Shown: positions 47,877 to 57,244 of the stretch, in pieces | Layout: the number at the start of each line of letters is the position of its first letter | Position numbering within the stretch: position 1 is the stretch's first letter | Assembly (NCBI RefSeq): GCF_040703125.1 | Contig: NZ_CP160035.1 | Span: 3,003,001-3,067,000 of the forward strand | Length of the DNA: 64,000 nucleotides | Direction: 5' to 3' | Source of the DNA: Flavobacterium ovatum | GTDB taxonomy: Bacteria; Bacteroidota; Bacteroidia; Flavobacteriales; Flavobacteriaceae | Position numbers and translations under genes: made by a program | Notes under the pieces: model-generated | What the model saw: only the letters and a program-made list of their open reading frames with translations | Database searches by the model: none | Told to the model about the DNA's origin: nothing

Positions 47877-47939
47877 GAATCCGTAAAAAGAAAAGCGGTT
47901 TGATCCGCCGCGGCGGAGGGTTCTTTTCTTTTAGGATTC
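47877..47939. repeat. Long imperfect hairpin
   Basis: GAATCC and AAAAGAAAAG on the left pair with CTTTTCTTTT and GGATTC on the right, with a CCGCCGCGGCGG palindrome in the loop. It lies between the 107-bp array and the REP-like direct repeats. Confidence 0.6.
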
Positions 47940-47978
47940 GAAAACTAATTTGACCGACGAGTGAACGGAAGACTTGAT

Positions 47979-48174
47979 TTTTTTGTTTCCGTCACCCTGA
48001 GCGAAGTCGAAGGGTTGATCAAGCAAAAAAGAAAATTATGAAAACGAGAGCATCTTGTTTAAGAAAAGCGTCAATGATAAAAAGTAAAGTTGTTTGAGTT
48101 TTAGTGATTTTTGTTTCCATCACTCTGAGCACATTCGAAGGTTGATCAAGCAAAAAAGAAAATTGTGAAAACGA
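47979..48174. repeat. Two diverged direct repeats of about 68 bp with CACCCTGAGC-type REP motif
   Basis: TTTTTGTTTCCGTCACCCTG ... at 47979-48047 recurs as TTTTTGTTTCCATCACTCTG ... at 48108-48174, both continuing TTGATCAAGCAAAAAAGAAA. A reversed partial motif, CTTCGACAAGCTCAGCCTGA, follows at about 48199 and again near 60663. These are REP-like palindromic motifs (CCTGAGCGAAGTCGAAGG). Confidence 0.65.
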
Positions 48175-48329
48175 CAATATCTCAGTTAAAAAAATGGGCT
48201 TCGACAAGCTCAGCCTGACAAAACGAATTATTAAAGTTACACATTAGCATTTTAAACTTAAATACTATACAATCTATACTATACAATCTAACAGTTACCA
48301 AATTTAACAATTAAAAAAAACATCTGAAT

Positions 48330-49511
48330 TTGAAGCCACTTAGAAACTTACTAAACAATCTCAAACCTAATTTTGAAAAAGGGGGAAAACTAGAGAAATT
48401 CTATCCCGCTTTTGATGCGTTTGAAACCTTCTTGTTTGTTCCCAACCATACTACCAAAAGCAAGGGTACGCACGTTCGTGATGCGATTGATTTGAAGCGC
48501 ACCATGATTTTGGTGGTGCTATCTATGATTCCGTGTTTGTTGTTTGGAATGTGGAATATTGGGTACCAACATCATTTGGCTTTAGGAATGGAGAATGTTG
48601 CGCTACTGGATAATTTTATTTTTGGAGCGATTAAAGTACTTCCTTTAGTACTAGTATCTTATGGAGCTGGATTAACCACGGAATTTGTGTTTGCCATAAT
48701 TCGAAAACATACAATTAACGAAGGTTTTTTGGTGTCGGGAATGTTGATTCCGCTTATTATGCCGATAGATGTACCGCTGTGGATGCTGGCGGTGGCGACG
48801 ATTTTTGCTGTTATTATAGGGAAAGAAGTTTTTGGAGGTACTGGAATGAATGTTTTGAATCCGGCGCTTACGGCTAGAGCATTCTTATTTTTTGCGTATC
48901 CTACCAAGATGTCTGGTAACGAAGTTTGGATCAATACGAGCACCGAAAAAGGGCAAACGGTTGTAGATGCTTATAGTGGAGCTACCGCTTTGGGTGACGC
49001 CGCAGCAGGATATGCCGAAAAGATTCCAAGTATAATGGATTCTTTCTTGGGCTTTATTCCGGGATCGGTGGGGGAAACCTCTACCCTTGCCTGTTTGATT
49101 GGCGCCGCTATTTTATTGTACACAGGCATTGGAAGTTGGCGCATTATGACCTCGGTTTTTGCGGGTGGATTTTTGATGGCATTGATTTTTAATCTTTTTG
49201 GACTGAATACATTAATGCAAATCAGTCCACTGCATCATTTGGTATTGGGAGGATTTGCCTTTGGTGCCGTTTTTATGTCAACTGATCCCGTTAGTGCAGC
49301 ACAAACCAATACTGGAAAATATATTTATGGTTTCTTAATCGGACTGCTGGCGATTCTTTTTAGGGTTTTCAATCCTGCTTACCCAGAAGGAATGATGTTG
49401 GCCATTTTATTTATGAATGTTATGGCGCCATTGATAGACCATTATGTAGTAGAAGCGAATATCAAAAAAAGACTAAAAAGAGTTTCCTCAATAAAAAATC
49501 AAAATGGATAA
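48330..49511 (+). CDS. nqrB: Na+-translocating NADH:quinone reductase subunit B
   Basis: A membrane subunit of the sodium pump carrying a covalent FMN. The 393 residues align from the family's usual start (KPLRNLLNNLKPNFEKGGK), which here is coded by TTG at 48330; no in-frame ATG is available nearby, so TTG is the likely start. The FMN attachment threonine lies in DAYSGATALGDA (about 220). About ten membrane segments are present. The stop overlaps nqrC by 8 bp. Confidence 0.96.
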   Translation: MKPLRNLLNNLKPNFEKGGKLEKFYPAFDAFETFLFVPNHTTKSKGTHVRDAIDLKRTMILVVLSMIPCLLFGMWNIGYQHHLALGMENVALLDNFIFGAIKVLPLVLVSYGAGLTTEFVFAIIRKHTINEGFLVSGMLIPLIMPIDVPLWMLAVATIFAVIIGKEVFGGTGMNVLNPALTARAFLFFAYPTKMSGNEVWINTSTEKGQTVVDAYSGATALGDAAAGYAEKIPSIMDSFLGFIPGSVGETSTLACLIGAAILLYTGIGSWRIMTSVFAGGFLMALIFNLFGLNTLMQISPLHHLVLGGFAFGAVFMSTDPVSAAQTNTGKYIYGFLIGLLAILFRVFNPAYPEGMMLAILFMNVMAPLIDHYVVEANIKKRLKRVSSIKNQNG

Positions 49512-50235
49512 AGACAGCAACAAAGCCACGTTTATTTTTTCTTCCGTTATGGTGGTGGTTATCGCGATACTGCTATCAGTAACTGCGATTAGCCTTGCGC
49601 CTTTTCAGGATAAAAATATTCGCATCGAAAAGATGAAAAACATATTGACGAGTGTTTCTATTCCTACTGAAACTGCAGGTACCGAAGCCGCTTTTAACCA
49701 ATACATTACCAAACAAATTGTATTGAATAATAAGGGTGAAGAAGTTGCGGGAAGTGTCGCTGCTTTTGACATCGATCTCAAAAAAGAATTGGACAAAGCC
49801 AAAACCGGAAAAGCAGATGAGCAGCTGTTTCCACTCTTTATTTGTAACAAAGACGGAAAACCATTTTACATTATTCCGATAAGAGGAAAAGGATTGTGGG
49901 GACCTATTTGGGGTTTCATTTCACTAGAAAGCGACATGAATACGGTTTATGGAGTCAGTTTTGCTCACAAAAGTGAAACACCTGGATTGGGTGCCGAGAT
50001 AGCTACCGAGAAATTTCAGCAGCAATTTGTTGGTAAGAAAATACTAGATGAAACTGGGAAATTTGTTTCTATTACCGCAATCAAAGGCGGTGCAAAACCA
50101 GATGACACTCACGGTGTAGATGCGATTTCGGGAGCAACTATTACCAGTAAAGGAGTCTCTGAAATGATAAAACGAACAGTAAACAATTACATTCCTTATT
50201 TCAAAAAACAAGAAGCTGTAGCATCTACAAACTAA
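49504..50235 (+). CDS. nqrC: Na+-translocating NADH:quinone reductase subunit C
   Basis: A 243-residue subunit with one N-terminal membrane helix (IFSSVMVVVIAILLSVTAIS) and a periplasmic flavin domain. The covalent FMN threonine lies in DAISGATITSKGVSEM near the C-terminus. ApbE, encoded at the end of this cluster, attaches the flavin to this and the NqrB threonine. It is translationally coupled to nqrB (8-bp overlap), and nqrD follows after 11 bp. Confidence 0.96.
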   Translation: MDKDSNKATFIFSSVMVVVIAILLSVTAISLAPFQDKNIRIEKMKNILTSVSIPTETAGTEAAFNQYITKQIVLNNKGEEVAGSVAAFDIDLKKELDKAKTGKADEQLFPLFICNKDGKPFYIIPIRGKGLWGPIWGFISLESDMNTVYGVSFAHKSETPGLGAEIATEKFQQQFVGKKILDETGKFVSITAIKGGAKPDDTHGVDAISGATITSKGVSEMIKRTVNNYIPYFKKQEAVASTN

Positions 50236-50246
50236 AATAACAGGAT

Positions 50247-50927
50247 ATGAGCAAAGAAACAATCGCAGTTCCTGCAAAACCTAAAAAGGAAAAAGAGCCT
50301 TTATTTTCACCAAAAAATAAAAGACTTTTATACGACCCACTAAATGATAACAATCCCATTACGGTTCAAGTATTGGGGATTTGTTCTGCATTGGCAGTTA
50401 CCGTAAAAATGAAACCCTCAATTGTGATGGCGCTTGCAGTAATAGTTGTTTGTGCTTTTTCCAATGTTATTATTTCATTGATTCGAAATATTATTCCAAA
50501 CCGAATTCGAATTATCGTTCAACTAACGGTTGTTGCGGCAATGGTAATATTGGTCGATCAATTTCTAAAAGCTTTTGTGTTCGATGTCAGTAAGCAGTTA
50601 TCCGTTTTTGTTGGATTAATCATTACCAATTGCATTATCATGGGCCGCTTAGAAGCTTTTGCTATGGCCAACAAACCTTGGCGCTCCTTTTTGGACGGAA
50701 TCGGTAACGGCTTTGGCTACGGTTTAATTTTAGTCATCGTTTCTATGATTCGGGAATTATTTGGTTCTGGTGAATTAATGGGTTATCGTATTATTCCAGA
50801 ATCCATTTATAAATTAGGGTACTTTAACAATAGCCTTGTTATCATGCCTCCTATGGCTTTGATCATTGTGGGGATTCTTATCTGGATCCAAAGAAGCCGA
50901 AATCAAAAACTAATTGAATCGAAGTAA
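50247..50927 (+). CDS. nqrD: Na+-translocating NADH:quinone reductase subunit D
   Basis: A 226-residue integral membrane subunit with about six membrane helices. The conserved CIIMGRLEAFAM segment includes the Cys thought to help hold the membrane iron centre with NqrE. A charged N-terminal tail (MSKETIAVPAKPKKEKEP) precedes the family core that begins at NKRLLYDPL. Confidence 0.95.
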   Translation: MSKETIAVPAKPKKEKEPLFSPKNKRLLYDPLNDNNPITVQVLGICSALAVTVKMKPSIVMALAVIVVCAFSNVIISLIRNIIPNRIRIIVQLTVVAAMVILVDQFLKAFVFDVSKQLSVFVGLIITNCIIMGRLEAFAMANKPWRSFLDGIGNGFGYGLILVIVSMIRELFGSGELMGYRIIPESIYKLGYFNNSLVIMPPMALIIVGILIWIQRSRNQKLIESK

Positions 50928-50956
50928 TCAAGTGAAGAACGATTAAACTTATTCCC

Positions 50957-51571
50957 ATGGAAAACATCAATATATTTATAAAAGCAGTCTTTATTGAGAA
51001 CATGATATTTGCCTATTTTCTGGGCATGTGTTCCTATTTGGCCATTTCAAAAACGGTAAAAAGTGCTGTTGGACTAGGACTTGCAGTAACATTTGTCTTA
51101 ACCATTTCGGTACCTATTTGTTATCTCCTAGAAAAATTTGTCTTAAAAGCAGGGGCACTACAATGGTTATCGTCTGACTTTGAAACCGTGGATTTAAGTT
51201 TTTTAAGTTTTATTATGTTTATTGCAACCATCGCCTCCATCGTGCAGTTAGTAGAGATGATTGTTGAGAAATTTGCTCCCGCATTATACACGTCCTTAGG
51301 AATTTTCTTGCCGCTTATTGCGGTAAACTGCTCTATTCTAGGAGGTGCATTATTTATGCAAGAAAGAGAATATGGAACGTTGGGAGAAGCTACTGTTTTT
51401 GCCTTTGGTTCTGGTGTAGGATGGTTTCTAGCGATTGTTTCTTTAGCTGCAATTCGAGAAAAATTACGATATTCTAATGTTCCTGCACCTTTGAGAGGTT
51501 TGGGGATTACGTTTATTTTGACAGGACTAATGGCTATTGCGTTTATGAGTTTTATGGGGATTTCGATATAA
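50957..51571 (+). CDS. nqrE: Na+-translocating NADH:quinone reductase subunit E
   Basis: A 204-residue membrane subunit with six helices, a structural twin of NqrD in inverted topology. Conserved segments are [20 protein letters not shown] (first Cys) and [14 protein letters not shown] (second Cys). Length is normal. It is 29 bp after nqrD and 19 bp before nqrF. Confidence 0.95.
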   Translation: MENINIFIKAVFIENMIFAYFLGMCSYLAISKTVKSAVGLGLAVTFVLTISVPICYLLEKFVLKAGALQWLSSDFETVDLSFLSFIMFIATIASIVQLVEMIVEKFAPALYTSLGIFLPLIAVNCSILGGALFMQEREYGTLGEATVFAFGSGVGWFLAIVSLAAIREKLRYSNVPAPLRGLGITFILTGLMAIAFMSFMGISI

Positions 51572-51590
51572 ATCTATAATCAAATTAAAA

Positions 51591-52856
51591 ATGATAGTAT
51601 TAGATATAAATAGCACAACAATAATCAGTAGCGTAATTGTATTTTTACTCTTCATTACGCTGCTTGTATCTTTAATTCTGTATGCCAAATCAAAGCTTAC
51701 TCCTTCGGGCTTAGTCAAGATAATTATAAACGAAGATGATGAAATTGAAACAGAAGCAGGTTCGTCCTTACTAACTACGTTGTCCAATAAAAAAATATTT
51801 TTACCCTCTGCCTGTGGTGGTGGTGGGACCTGTGGGACTTGTAAATGCCAAGTGCTTTCCGGTGGTGGCGAAATATTACCCACTGAAACACCGTATTTTT
51901 CTAGAAAAGAACAGCAAAATAATTGGAGATTGGGATGCCAAGTAAAGGTAAAACAGAATATGGAAATCGTTATACCTGCAAGCATTTTGGGTATCCAAAA
52001 ATGGGAATGTAAAGTTATTTCTAATAACAATGTGGCTACTTACATCAAAGAATTAGTGGTTAAACTGCCCGAAGGTGAATTTTTAAACTTTGAATCAGGC
52101 TCCTACATTCAAATTGATATTCCGGAATGCGAAGTAGACTTTGAAAAGGATCTTTACAAAATTGATAGTCGTTTCAAAGAGGACTATGATAAATTTGGGA
52201 TTTGGAATTTAAAAATGAAAAATACAGAATTTATTTTTAGAGCTTATTCCATGGCAAATCATCCAGCAGAAGGCAATATTGTTATGCTCAACGTTCGATT
52301 GGCGACTCCCCCATTCGATCGGAAAAATGGCGGTTTTATGAAACTAAATCCCGGTGTTGCCTCTTCTTATGTTTTTTCACTAAATCCTGGTGATAAAGTC
52401 AATGTTTCAGGGCCTTTTGGAGATTTTCATATTAAGCCCACAAAAAGAGAAATGATTTATATAGGCGGAGGAGCAGGAATGGCGCCTTTACGTTCTCATT
52501 TATTTCACATTTTTCATACTTTAAAAGAAAAAGACAGAAAAGTAAGTTTTTGGTATGGTGGAAGGTCTTCCAGGGAAGTTTTTTACACTAAAGAATATAA
52601 GGAAATAGAAGAAGAATTTCCGAATTTTGATTACAATATTGCACTTTCGGAACCATTACCGGAAGATAATTGGACAGGATATACTGGTTTTATTCATAAT
52701 GTATTATTCGAAAATTATTTAAAAAATCATGAAGCTCCAGAAGACGTAGAATATTATATCTGTGGACCACCAATGATGAATGCTGCTGTACTTAAAATGC
52801 TGGACGATTTAGGAGTTCCTCAAGAGAACATTGCATTTGATGATTTTGGAGGTTAA
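51591..52856 (+). CDS. nqrF: Na+-translocating NADH:quinone reductase subunit F
   Basis: The electron entry subunit: one N-terminal membrane helix, a [2Fe-2S] ferredoxin domain and an FAD/NADH reductase domain, 421 residues. Cluster ligands are in [20 protein letters not shown], with the fourth Cys in [11 protein letters not shown] binding is seen in [10 protein letters not shown], and NADH binding in [15 protein letters not shown] and [17 protein letters not shown]. The ending AFDDFGG is typical. It is the last gene of the nqr series; apbE follows after about 115 bp. Confidence 0.97.
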   Translation: MIVLDINSTTIISSVIVFLLFITLLVSLILYAKSKLTPSGLVKIIINEDDEIETEAGSSLLTTLSNKKIFLPSACGGGGTCGTCKCQVLSGGGEILPTETPYFSRKEQQNNWRLGCQVKVKQNMEIVIPASILGIQKWECKVISNNNVATYIKELVVKLPEGEFLNFESGSYIQIDIPECEVDFEKDLYKIDSRFKEDYDKFGIWNLKMKNTEFIFRAYSMANHPAEGNIVMLNVRLATPPFDRKNGGFMKLNPGVASSYVFSLNPGDKVNVSGPFGDFHIKPTKREMIYIGGGAGMAPLRSHLFHIFHTLKEKDRKVSFWYGGRSSREVFYTKEYKEIEEEFPNFDYNIALSEPLPEDNWTGYTGFIHNVLFENYLKNHEAPEDVEYYICGPPMMNAAVLKMLDDLGVPQENIAFDDFGG

Positions 52857-52972
52857 AGAATTTATTAGACACAAAGGCGCAAAGACACAAAAAACTTCTT
52901 TATCTTTCTAATTAAGTTAAGAACGTAAAACACTAGTAAATCAGTGGCTTCGTGGCAAAACAAAATAATTTT

Positions 52973-53968
52973 ATGACAAAAACACTTTTCCTTCTTCTCG
53001 GCACTTTACTAATGTTAACGAGTTGCAGTTCCGATAAAAATGAAACAATAAAATTAGAAGGGAATTCGCAAGGTACAACCTACCATATTACTTATTTGTC
53101 TCAGGATGGCATCCAGTACAAAAAGCAAATCGATTCCCTATTGACGGATATTGATAATTCCATGTCAACTTGGTTTCCCAATTCGATTATCTCTAGAATA
53201 AACAACAATGAAGAAAATGTTGTTGTAGATGATTATTTCAAAACTGTTTTTAATAAAGCTGTGGAAGTATCTCAAAAAACAGAAGGTAATTTTGATATTA
53301 CAGTTGGCCCTTTGGTCAACGCTATGGGATTTGGACCTACAAATAAAAATGCGTTGAGTAAAACCCAAGTGGATAGTTTACTGCAATTGGTAAATTATAA
53401 AAATGTTTTTTTAAAGAATAATCAAATCATAAAAGCAAATCCAGAAATTAAAATTGACTTTAATGCCATTGCACAAGGTTATTCTGTTGACGTCCTGGCT
53501 GGTTTTTTGGAAACTAAAGGAATCAATAATTATCTAGTTGAATTGGGTGGAGAAATCAAAGCTAAAGGAAAAAAAGAAAATGAAGAATGGAAAGTTGGTA
53601 TCGACCAACCTACTGAAGAAAGACAATTAGAAGCCATCATCAATTTAAACAATAGAGCACTAGCGACTTCTGGTAATTATCGAAAATTTTATATTGAAGG
53701 TAATCAAAAACTATCGCACATTGTTGATCCAAAAACGGGTTATCCTGCCAAACATAATTTACTAAGCACCACAGTAATTGCTGATGATGGAATTACAGCT
53801 GATGCCTATGCCACTGCTTTTATGGTGATGGGTTTAAACAAATCGATTGACTTTCTTGAAAAAAACAAAAGTTTAAAACTGGAGGTTTATTTTATTTATG
53901 ACGAAAATGGGCAATGGAAAACCCATACTTCTGAAAGTTTAAAGGAACAAATTAAAGAATTGAATTAA
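52973..53968 (+). CDS. apbE: FAD:protein FMN transferase, lipoprotein
   Basis: ApbE transfers FMN from FAD to the threonines of NqrB and NqrC. The ATG at 52973 gives 331 residues with a lipobox signal (TLLMLTSCSS); a GTG seven codons upstream is an unlikely start. Motifs include the QGTTYHITY start of the domain, DFNAIAQGYSVDVLAGFL, YLVELGGEIKAKG, HIVDPKTGYPAK and GITADAYATAFMVMG with the metal-binding Asp. Its stop shares bases with the stop of the convergent nqrM. Confidence 0.95.
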   Translation: MTKTLFLLLGTLLMLTSCSSDKNETIKLEGNSQGTTYHITYLSQDGIQYKKQIDSLLTDIDNSMSTWFPNSIISRINNNEENVVVDDYFKTVFNKAVEVSQKTEGNFDITVGPLVNAMGFGPTNKNALSKTQVDSLLQLVNYKNVFLKNNQIIKANPEIKIDFNAIAQGYSVDVLAGFLETKGINNYLVELGGEIKAKGKKENEEWKVGIDQPTEERQLEAIINLNNRALATSGNYRKFYIEGNQKLSHIVDPKTGYPAKHNLLSTTVIADDGITADAYATAFMVMGLNKSIDFLEKNKSLKLEVYFIYDENGQWKTHTSESLKEQIKELN

Positions 53969-54150
53969 GATTTACATTTTTCTTGTGGTTTAGCACCACA
54001 AATTCCGCACGCTTCTCCGTCACCTTGTACCAGAGGATTATTACTGCTACAAGTACCGGAAAAGCGTCCGTTTTTTTTAACTAGGATTTTGATGGCAATT
54101 CCAGCAATTCCTAATGCTAAAAGTAGAATAGAAAGAAAAATTGTTGCCAT
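53965..54150 (-). CDS. nqrM: Na+-NQR maturation factor NqrM
   Basis: A 61-residue protein with one N-terminal membrane helix (IFLSILLLALGIAGIAIKIL) and a Cys-rich tail (GTCSSNN then GEACGICGAKPQEKC). This is the DUF539/NqrM pattern. NqrM is needed to insert the iron centre between NqrD and NqrE. The small size is normal. It is encoded on the opposite strand and overlaps apbE tail to tail by 4 bp (shared TTAA). Confidence 0.9.
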   Translation of the reverse strand: MATIFLSILLLALGIAGIAIKILVKKNGRFSGTCSSNNPLVQGDGEACGICGAKPQEKCKS

Positions 54151-54184
54151 AAAGCATTTTTCTAAGTTATGGTAAATTTAGTAG

Positions 54185-54622
54185 TTATTGAGCTTTAGTC
54201 CCGTGGATGTAAGAATCAAGATGATCAATTGTGTTTTTTTGTAATTCAATTATTGATTTTACAACATCACCAATAGAGACGATTCCAATTACTTGTTCGT
54301 CTAACAAAACAGGTAAATGTCTAACTCTCTTATTGGTAATTAAATCCATACAATAATCTATATCATCAGTTGGTTTTACCGTAATAATTTCCTTATCCAT
54401 GATCTCATGAACAAAGGTTTCCTTTGAAGCTTTATTCATCAATACAATTTTTCGAGCATAATCTCTTTCAGACAGTATTCCTTTCAAAATATTATCTTCA
54501 ATAACGAGAACAGCACCAATATTTCTTTCCCCCATTATTCTCAAAGCTTCATAAACTGTAATGGTAGAAAGTATGGAATGAACTTCATTGCCTTTTTCGC
54601 TTAATATTTGATTTACGGTCAT
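54185..54622 (-). CDS. Two-CBS-domain protein
   Basis: A 145-residue stand-alone Bateman module. CBS1 is at about 8-65 (ALRIMGERNIGAVLVIEDNI, then GILSERDYARKIVL). CBS2 is at about 72-130 (CMDLITNKRVRHLPVLLDEQ, then GIVSIGDVVKSII). Such modules bind adenosine nucleotides and adjust the activity of partners. The partner is unknown. Confidence 0.88.
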   Translation of the reverse strand: MTVNQILSEKGNEVHSILSTITVYEALRIMGERNIGAVLVIEDNILKGILSERDYARKIVLMNKASKETFVHEIMDKEIITVKPTDDIDYCMDLITNKRVRHLPVLLDEQVIGIVSIGDVVKSIIELQKNTIDHLDSYIHGTKAQ

Positions 54623-54958
54623 AATAGATGGTTTTATGTTATGCCTAAATTTAAGGAAAAAATAAGTGATAAGCTATAAATTTATATTATTTTTTTGTTC
54701 AAAACCCAATTTCAGCATCTAGTAATAGAACTTCAAAACACCTAGAAAAAGGTTAAGAAAATATAGAGGTTAACGAACCATTTGAATACTTGATTCGAAT
54801 AATAAACTAAATTCTGTATCTGAAAATGTATTATGAGATGCGTTTGCGTGAGGGATAAAAGTGGAAATCCTTGTGGGGGCTGGCATTTATGCCCCCACAA
54901 GATTGCAGCGAATAGCCCGACCGGCTTTTTTCGGCCGGTCACGCCCAAATTATTCTGT
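54623..54958. other. Gene-free stretch with a branched repeat
   Basis: This 336-bp gap holds AT-rich sequence and the branched repeat at 54846-54948. Nothing else is recognised. Confidence 0.55.
54846..54948 (-). repeat. Branched repeat element, copy C
   Basis: The same constant parts as 9621-9727, with different arms: a long CTTGTGGGGGC / GCCCCCACAAG stem and a GACCGGC/GCCGGTC hairpin where copies A and B have GACCCGC/GCGGGTC. The outer GCGTGA/TCACGC stem is kept. It lies 10 bp 3' of the stop of the M23-like gene. Confidence 0.75.
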
Positions 54959-55909
54959 TTATATTGTTTTACTTTTTAAGTGTTGTTTAATCTCCTTTTT
55001 TGACATTTCCTTTGTTATAATACTCTCATTTGTTTCGGAGGTAAAACTACTTTTGGGTACTATTTTGATTAAGCCTTCTTTGGTAAAAAAATAGGGCGTT
55101 ACAAAAGCATGGGTACTTTTGGCTGTTTTTAGAGTAGCATTTGTATTGTCAACGATGCGACTTTGATCATGATAATAAATATTAAAATGCAAAACATACC
55201 GCTTATTATTGAATCTGTCAAGTACTCCTAACATTGTATTTGGATAGACAATATCTCCTAGTTTTACTTTGAAGCTATCTTTTTTAAATCCTTTATAAGC
55301 GGCATAAGTACCATCTTCATGCTCTATTAAAAGGGTGTTTTTTTTGCTGGTATAAACCATATTGGTCACTGTGTCTGTTTGGTATTCATTTTTAAGGTCT
55401 ACCACAATTCCTTTGCGCATGGCAAAAATACTGTCTGCTGTCGTACTTGTGATGTGATAAGATTTCCAACTGTCTACCTTTTCAGCACCAAAGTATTCTT
55501 CATTTAAATTAGTGCTTTCATAAACAGTTACTTTTTTTCCTTTTTTGAATGGAAGTAAATATTGAAATAAGCTGTCTACTTTTGGTTTTTGGTTGCCCAT
55601 ACTATAGCTGTAATTATAACTATATCCAATATCCAGATTACTGTTTTGAGGTCTTAAAGTTATTAATGTTCCAGAGCCATACTGGATCACATCTTCATAA
55701 TCGGACGCAAATGTATTGCTTATGTTAGAGAATTTTACTTTTATAGTATAACTACCAGGTTTGTTTTTTTGGTACTGGATGTCTACCGATTTATCCGAAT
55801 TACGAATAGAGCTAACTTCTATTGCGCGTTCTTGTGCTTGTGTTTTTAAGGATGTACTGGTTGTCAATAAAGTTATTACAATAACTAAAAAAGAGTTCTT
55901 TTTTATCAT
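54959..55909 (-). CDS. Secreted M23-like (LytM fold) protein, probably inactive
   Basis: A 316-residue protein with a signal peptide (MIKKNSFLVIVITLLTTSTS, cleavage near TQA-QE), an N-terminal beta region, and a C-terminal LytM-like core: IFAMRKGIVVDLKNEY, LLIEHEDGTYAAYKGFKKDS, VKLGDIVYPNTMLGVLD and VLHFNIYY. In active M23 peptidases the DGT-Y segment continues to H-L and an HxxxD pair precedes it. Here the His is replaced by Lys in YKGF and no HxxxD is visible, so zinc peptidase activity is doubtful. Such degenerate LytM proteins often activate amidases; that role is only a possibility here. Confidence 0.68.
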   Translation of the reverse strand: MIKKNSFLVIVITLLTTSTSLKTQAQERAIEVSSIRNSDKSVDIQYQKNKPGSYTIKVKFSNISNTFASDYEDVIQYGSGTLITLRPQNSNLDIGYSYNYSYSMGNQKPKVDSLFQYLLPFKKGKKVTVYESTNLNEEYFGAEKVDSWKSYHITSTTADSIFAMRKGIVVDLKNEYQTDTVTNMVYTSKKNTLLIEHEDGTYAAYKGFKKDSFKVKLGDIVYPNTMLGVLDRFNNKRYVLHFNIYYHDQSRIVDNTNATLKTAKSTHAFVTPYFFTKEGLIKIVPKSSFTSETNESIITKEMSKKEIKQHLKSKTI

Positions 55910-55920
55910 ATAGAGGTGAG

Positions 55921-56625
55921 TTATAAATATAGGTTTATGTATTGGTAACCACGTGCAATTAGCATCGCTAGTCCAAAACTAATCAAGGTACCAATTAATA
56001 CATATTCTGTCAAATTACGGTCTTTGGCATTGTTTAGGTCACCAAAACGAAAAATAGATTTGGCACCCAATAAGAAGCCTATGCCTTCCCAATAATTCAT
56101 GAGAACAAATGAAAAAATAAATAATCGCTCCAACATTCCGATGTACTTTCCGGCTTGATTGGGGTTCTCGTCTTTCATTTTCCATTTTGACAATAAAACC
56201 TTGATAATGATTGCCGTTACTTGCGTTTGCAGGACTAAGGCCATTATGAATAATAATATTTTTGAAATGGATAGTATTTTGGTATCAAACACAAAAGGTT
56301 CGTAACAGTAAACTACTGTCGCAATAACTACTAAATGTGATAATTGATCTGCAAAAAATAAGATAATTTCATTTTTTTTGTTTTGGCATTTTAATTTAAT
56401 CCAATCGATTATAAAATGTGTGATGACTATCGTGAGCATCCCCAACCAATATTGTAATTGAAATTGCAAAGCAATCAATAACACCAAAGCATGCACTCCT
56501 ACATGATACAGTAAAAATTTAGGTCGGTGTTTGGCAACCGATTTAGCTTTGACCCATTTATCCGGTTGCAGCAAAAAATCGCCTGCAAAATGCGCGAATA
56601 ATAAAGGGATTAATAGTGTTAACAT
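55921..56625 (-). CDS. DUF3307 family membrane protein
   Basis: A 234-residue membrane protein of the DUF3307 family: FAHFAGDFLLQPDKWVKAK at the start with the typical polar Asp-Phe-Leu-Gln motif, then YHVGVHALVLL and ITHFIIDWIKL, with about six hydrophobic segments. The function is not known. It overlaps the satD gene by 7 bp, so the two are translationally coupled; this pair recurs in Bacteroidota and other phyla. Confidence 0.85.
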   Translation of the reverse strand: MLTLLIPLLFAHFAGDFLLQPDKWVKAKSVAKHRPKFLLYHVGVHALVLLIALQFQLQYWLGMLTIVITHFIIDWIKLKCQNKKNEIILFFADQLSHLVVIATVVYCYEPFVFDTKILSISKILLFIMALVLQTQVTAIIIKVLLSKWKMKDENPNQAGKYIGMLERLFIFSFVLMNYWEGIGFLLGAKSIFRFGDLNNAKDRNLTEYVLIGTLISFGLAMLIARGYQYINLYL

Positions 56626-57221
56626 AATTCGCGGATGCTTTGTTGGTAATAGTTTAACAACTGATTCAGTTCATCATAACCGCCTCTTTTTAAGGCTTCG
56701 CTAATGTTTCCTTGTCTTTTATTATCAAAATTTTTGGCTATGTCTTTTTGATTCATCGTAGGGTTCTGAAATTTAAAACAAACCACTTCGGCTGTTTTAG
56801 CAGTCCATTTATCCATGGTTATAGTTGCTAAATCCAACATGATGTTTAAAGTCGTGTTCAATGGATTCCATGGTGTTTGTAGTGCCAATGTTTGCTTTTT
56901 CAAAGCATCAAAACAAGTTCCAGAATTGACAAATGCAGTTCCGTTTGATTCCGTTGCCTTATCCGTTCTATAATCAATTTCTCCAATTCCTATTGCCATT
57001 CGAACATTGATTTCCTTACTTTTCAAATATGATTTGATAATAAAACTCAAATTCAAGGCTTGTTCTGGAGTGGTTATAATCTGGAAACTATCACCACGGT
57101 AAATTTCCCAATCCTTAGGACTAGAACCGTATTGATTCAAAATGTCTTTCAATAGATTAATCCAGACTTCTACTGCCGATTGTCGTGATTGAACTATATC
57201 CCCTGTGATTACTGCAAACAT
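56619..57221 (-). CDS. SatD family protein with C-terminal helix-turn-helix
   Basis: A 200-residue protein starting MFAVITGDIVQSRQSAVEVW, with YRGDSFQIIT and RMAIGIGEID resembling the nucleotide-cyclase-like SatD fold. A C-terminal HTH follows (MNQKDIAKNFDNKRQGNISE). It pairs with the coupled DUF3307 gene. Three phased 23-bp repeats lie upstream, and the nearest is 24 bp before the ATG, so DNA binding and autoregulation are likely. Its molecular activity is not established. Confidence 0.82.
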   Translation of the reverse strand: MFAVITGDIVQSRQSAVEVWINLLKDILNQYGSSPKDWEIYRGDSFQIITTPEQALNLSFIIKSYLKSKEINVRMAIGIGEIDYRTDKATESNGTAFVNSGTCFDALKKQTLALQTPWNPLNTTLNIMLDLATITMDKWTAKTAEVVCFKFQNPTMNQKDIAKNFDNKRQGNISEALKRGGYDELNQLLNYYQQSIRELC

Positions 57222-57244
57222 AATTTTGTATTTAGTATGTAAAT

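Noticed and set aside
47348..47903. Two open frames (78 and 113 residues) with repeated peptides
   Set aside because: They are the 107-bp tandem repeat translated by chance. The period is not a multiple of three, and no ribosome site or homologous protein is evident.
52952..52972. GTG start for apbE
   Set aside because: The ATG seven codons later gives a standard lipoprotein signal peptide.
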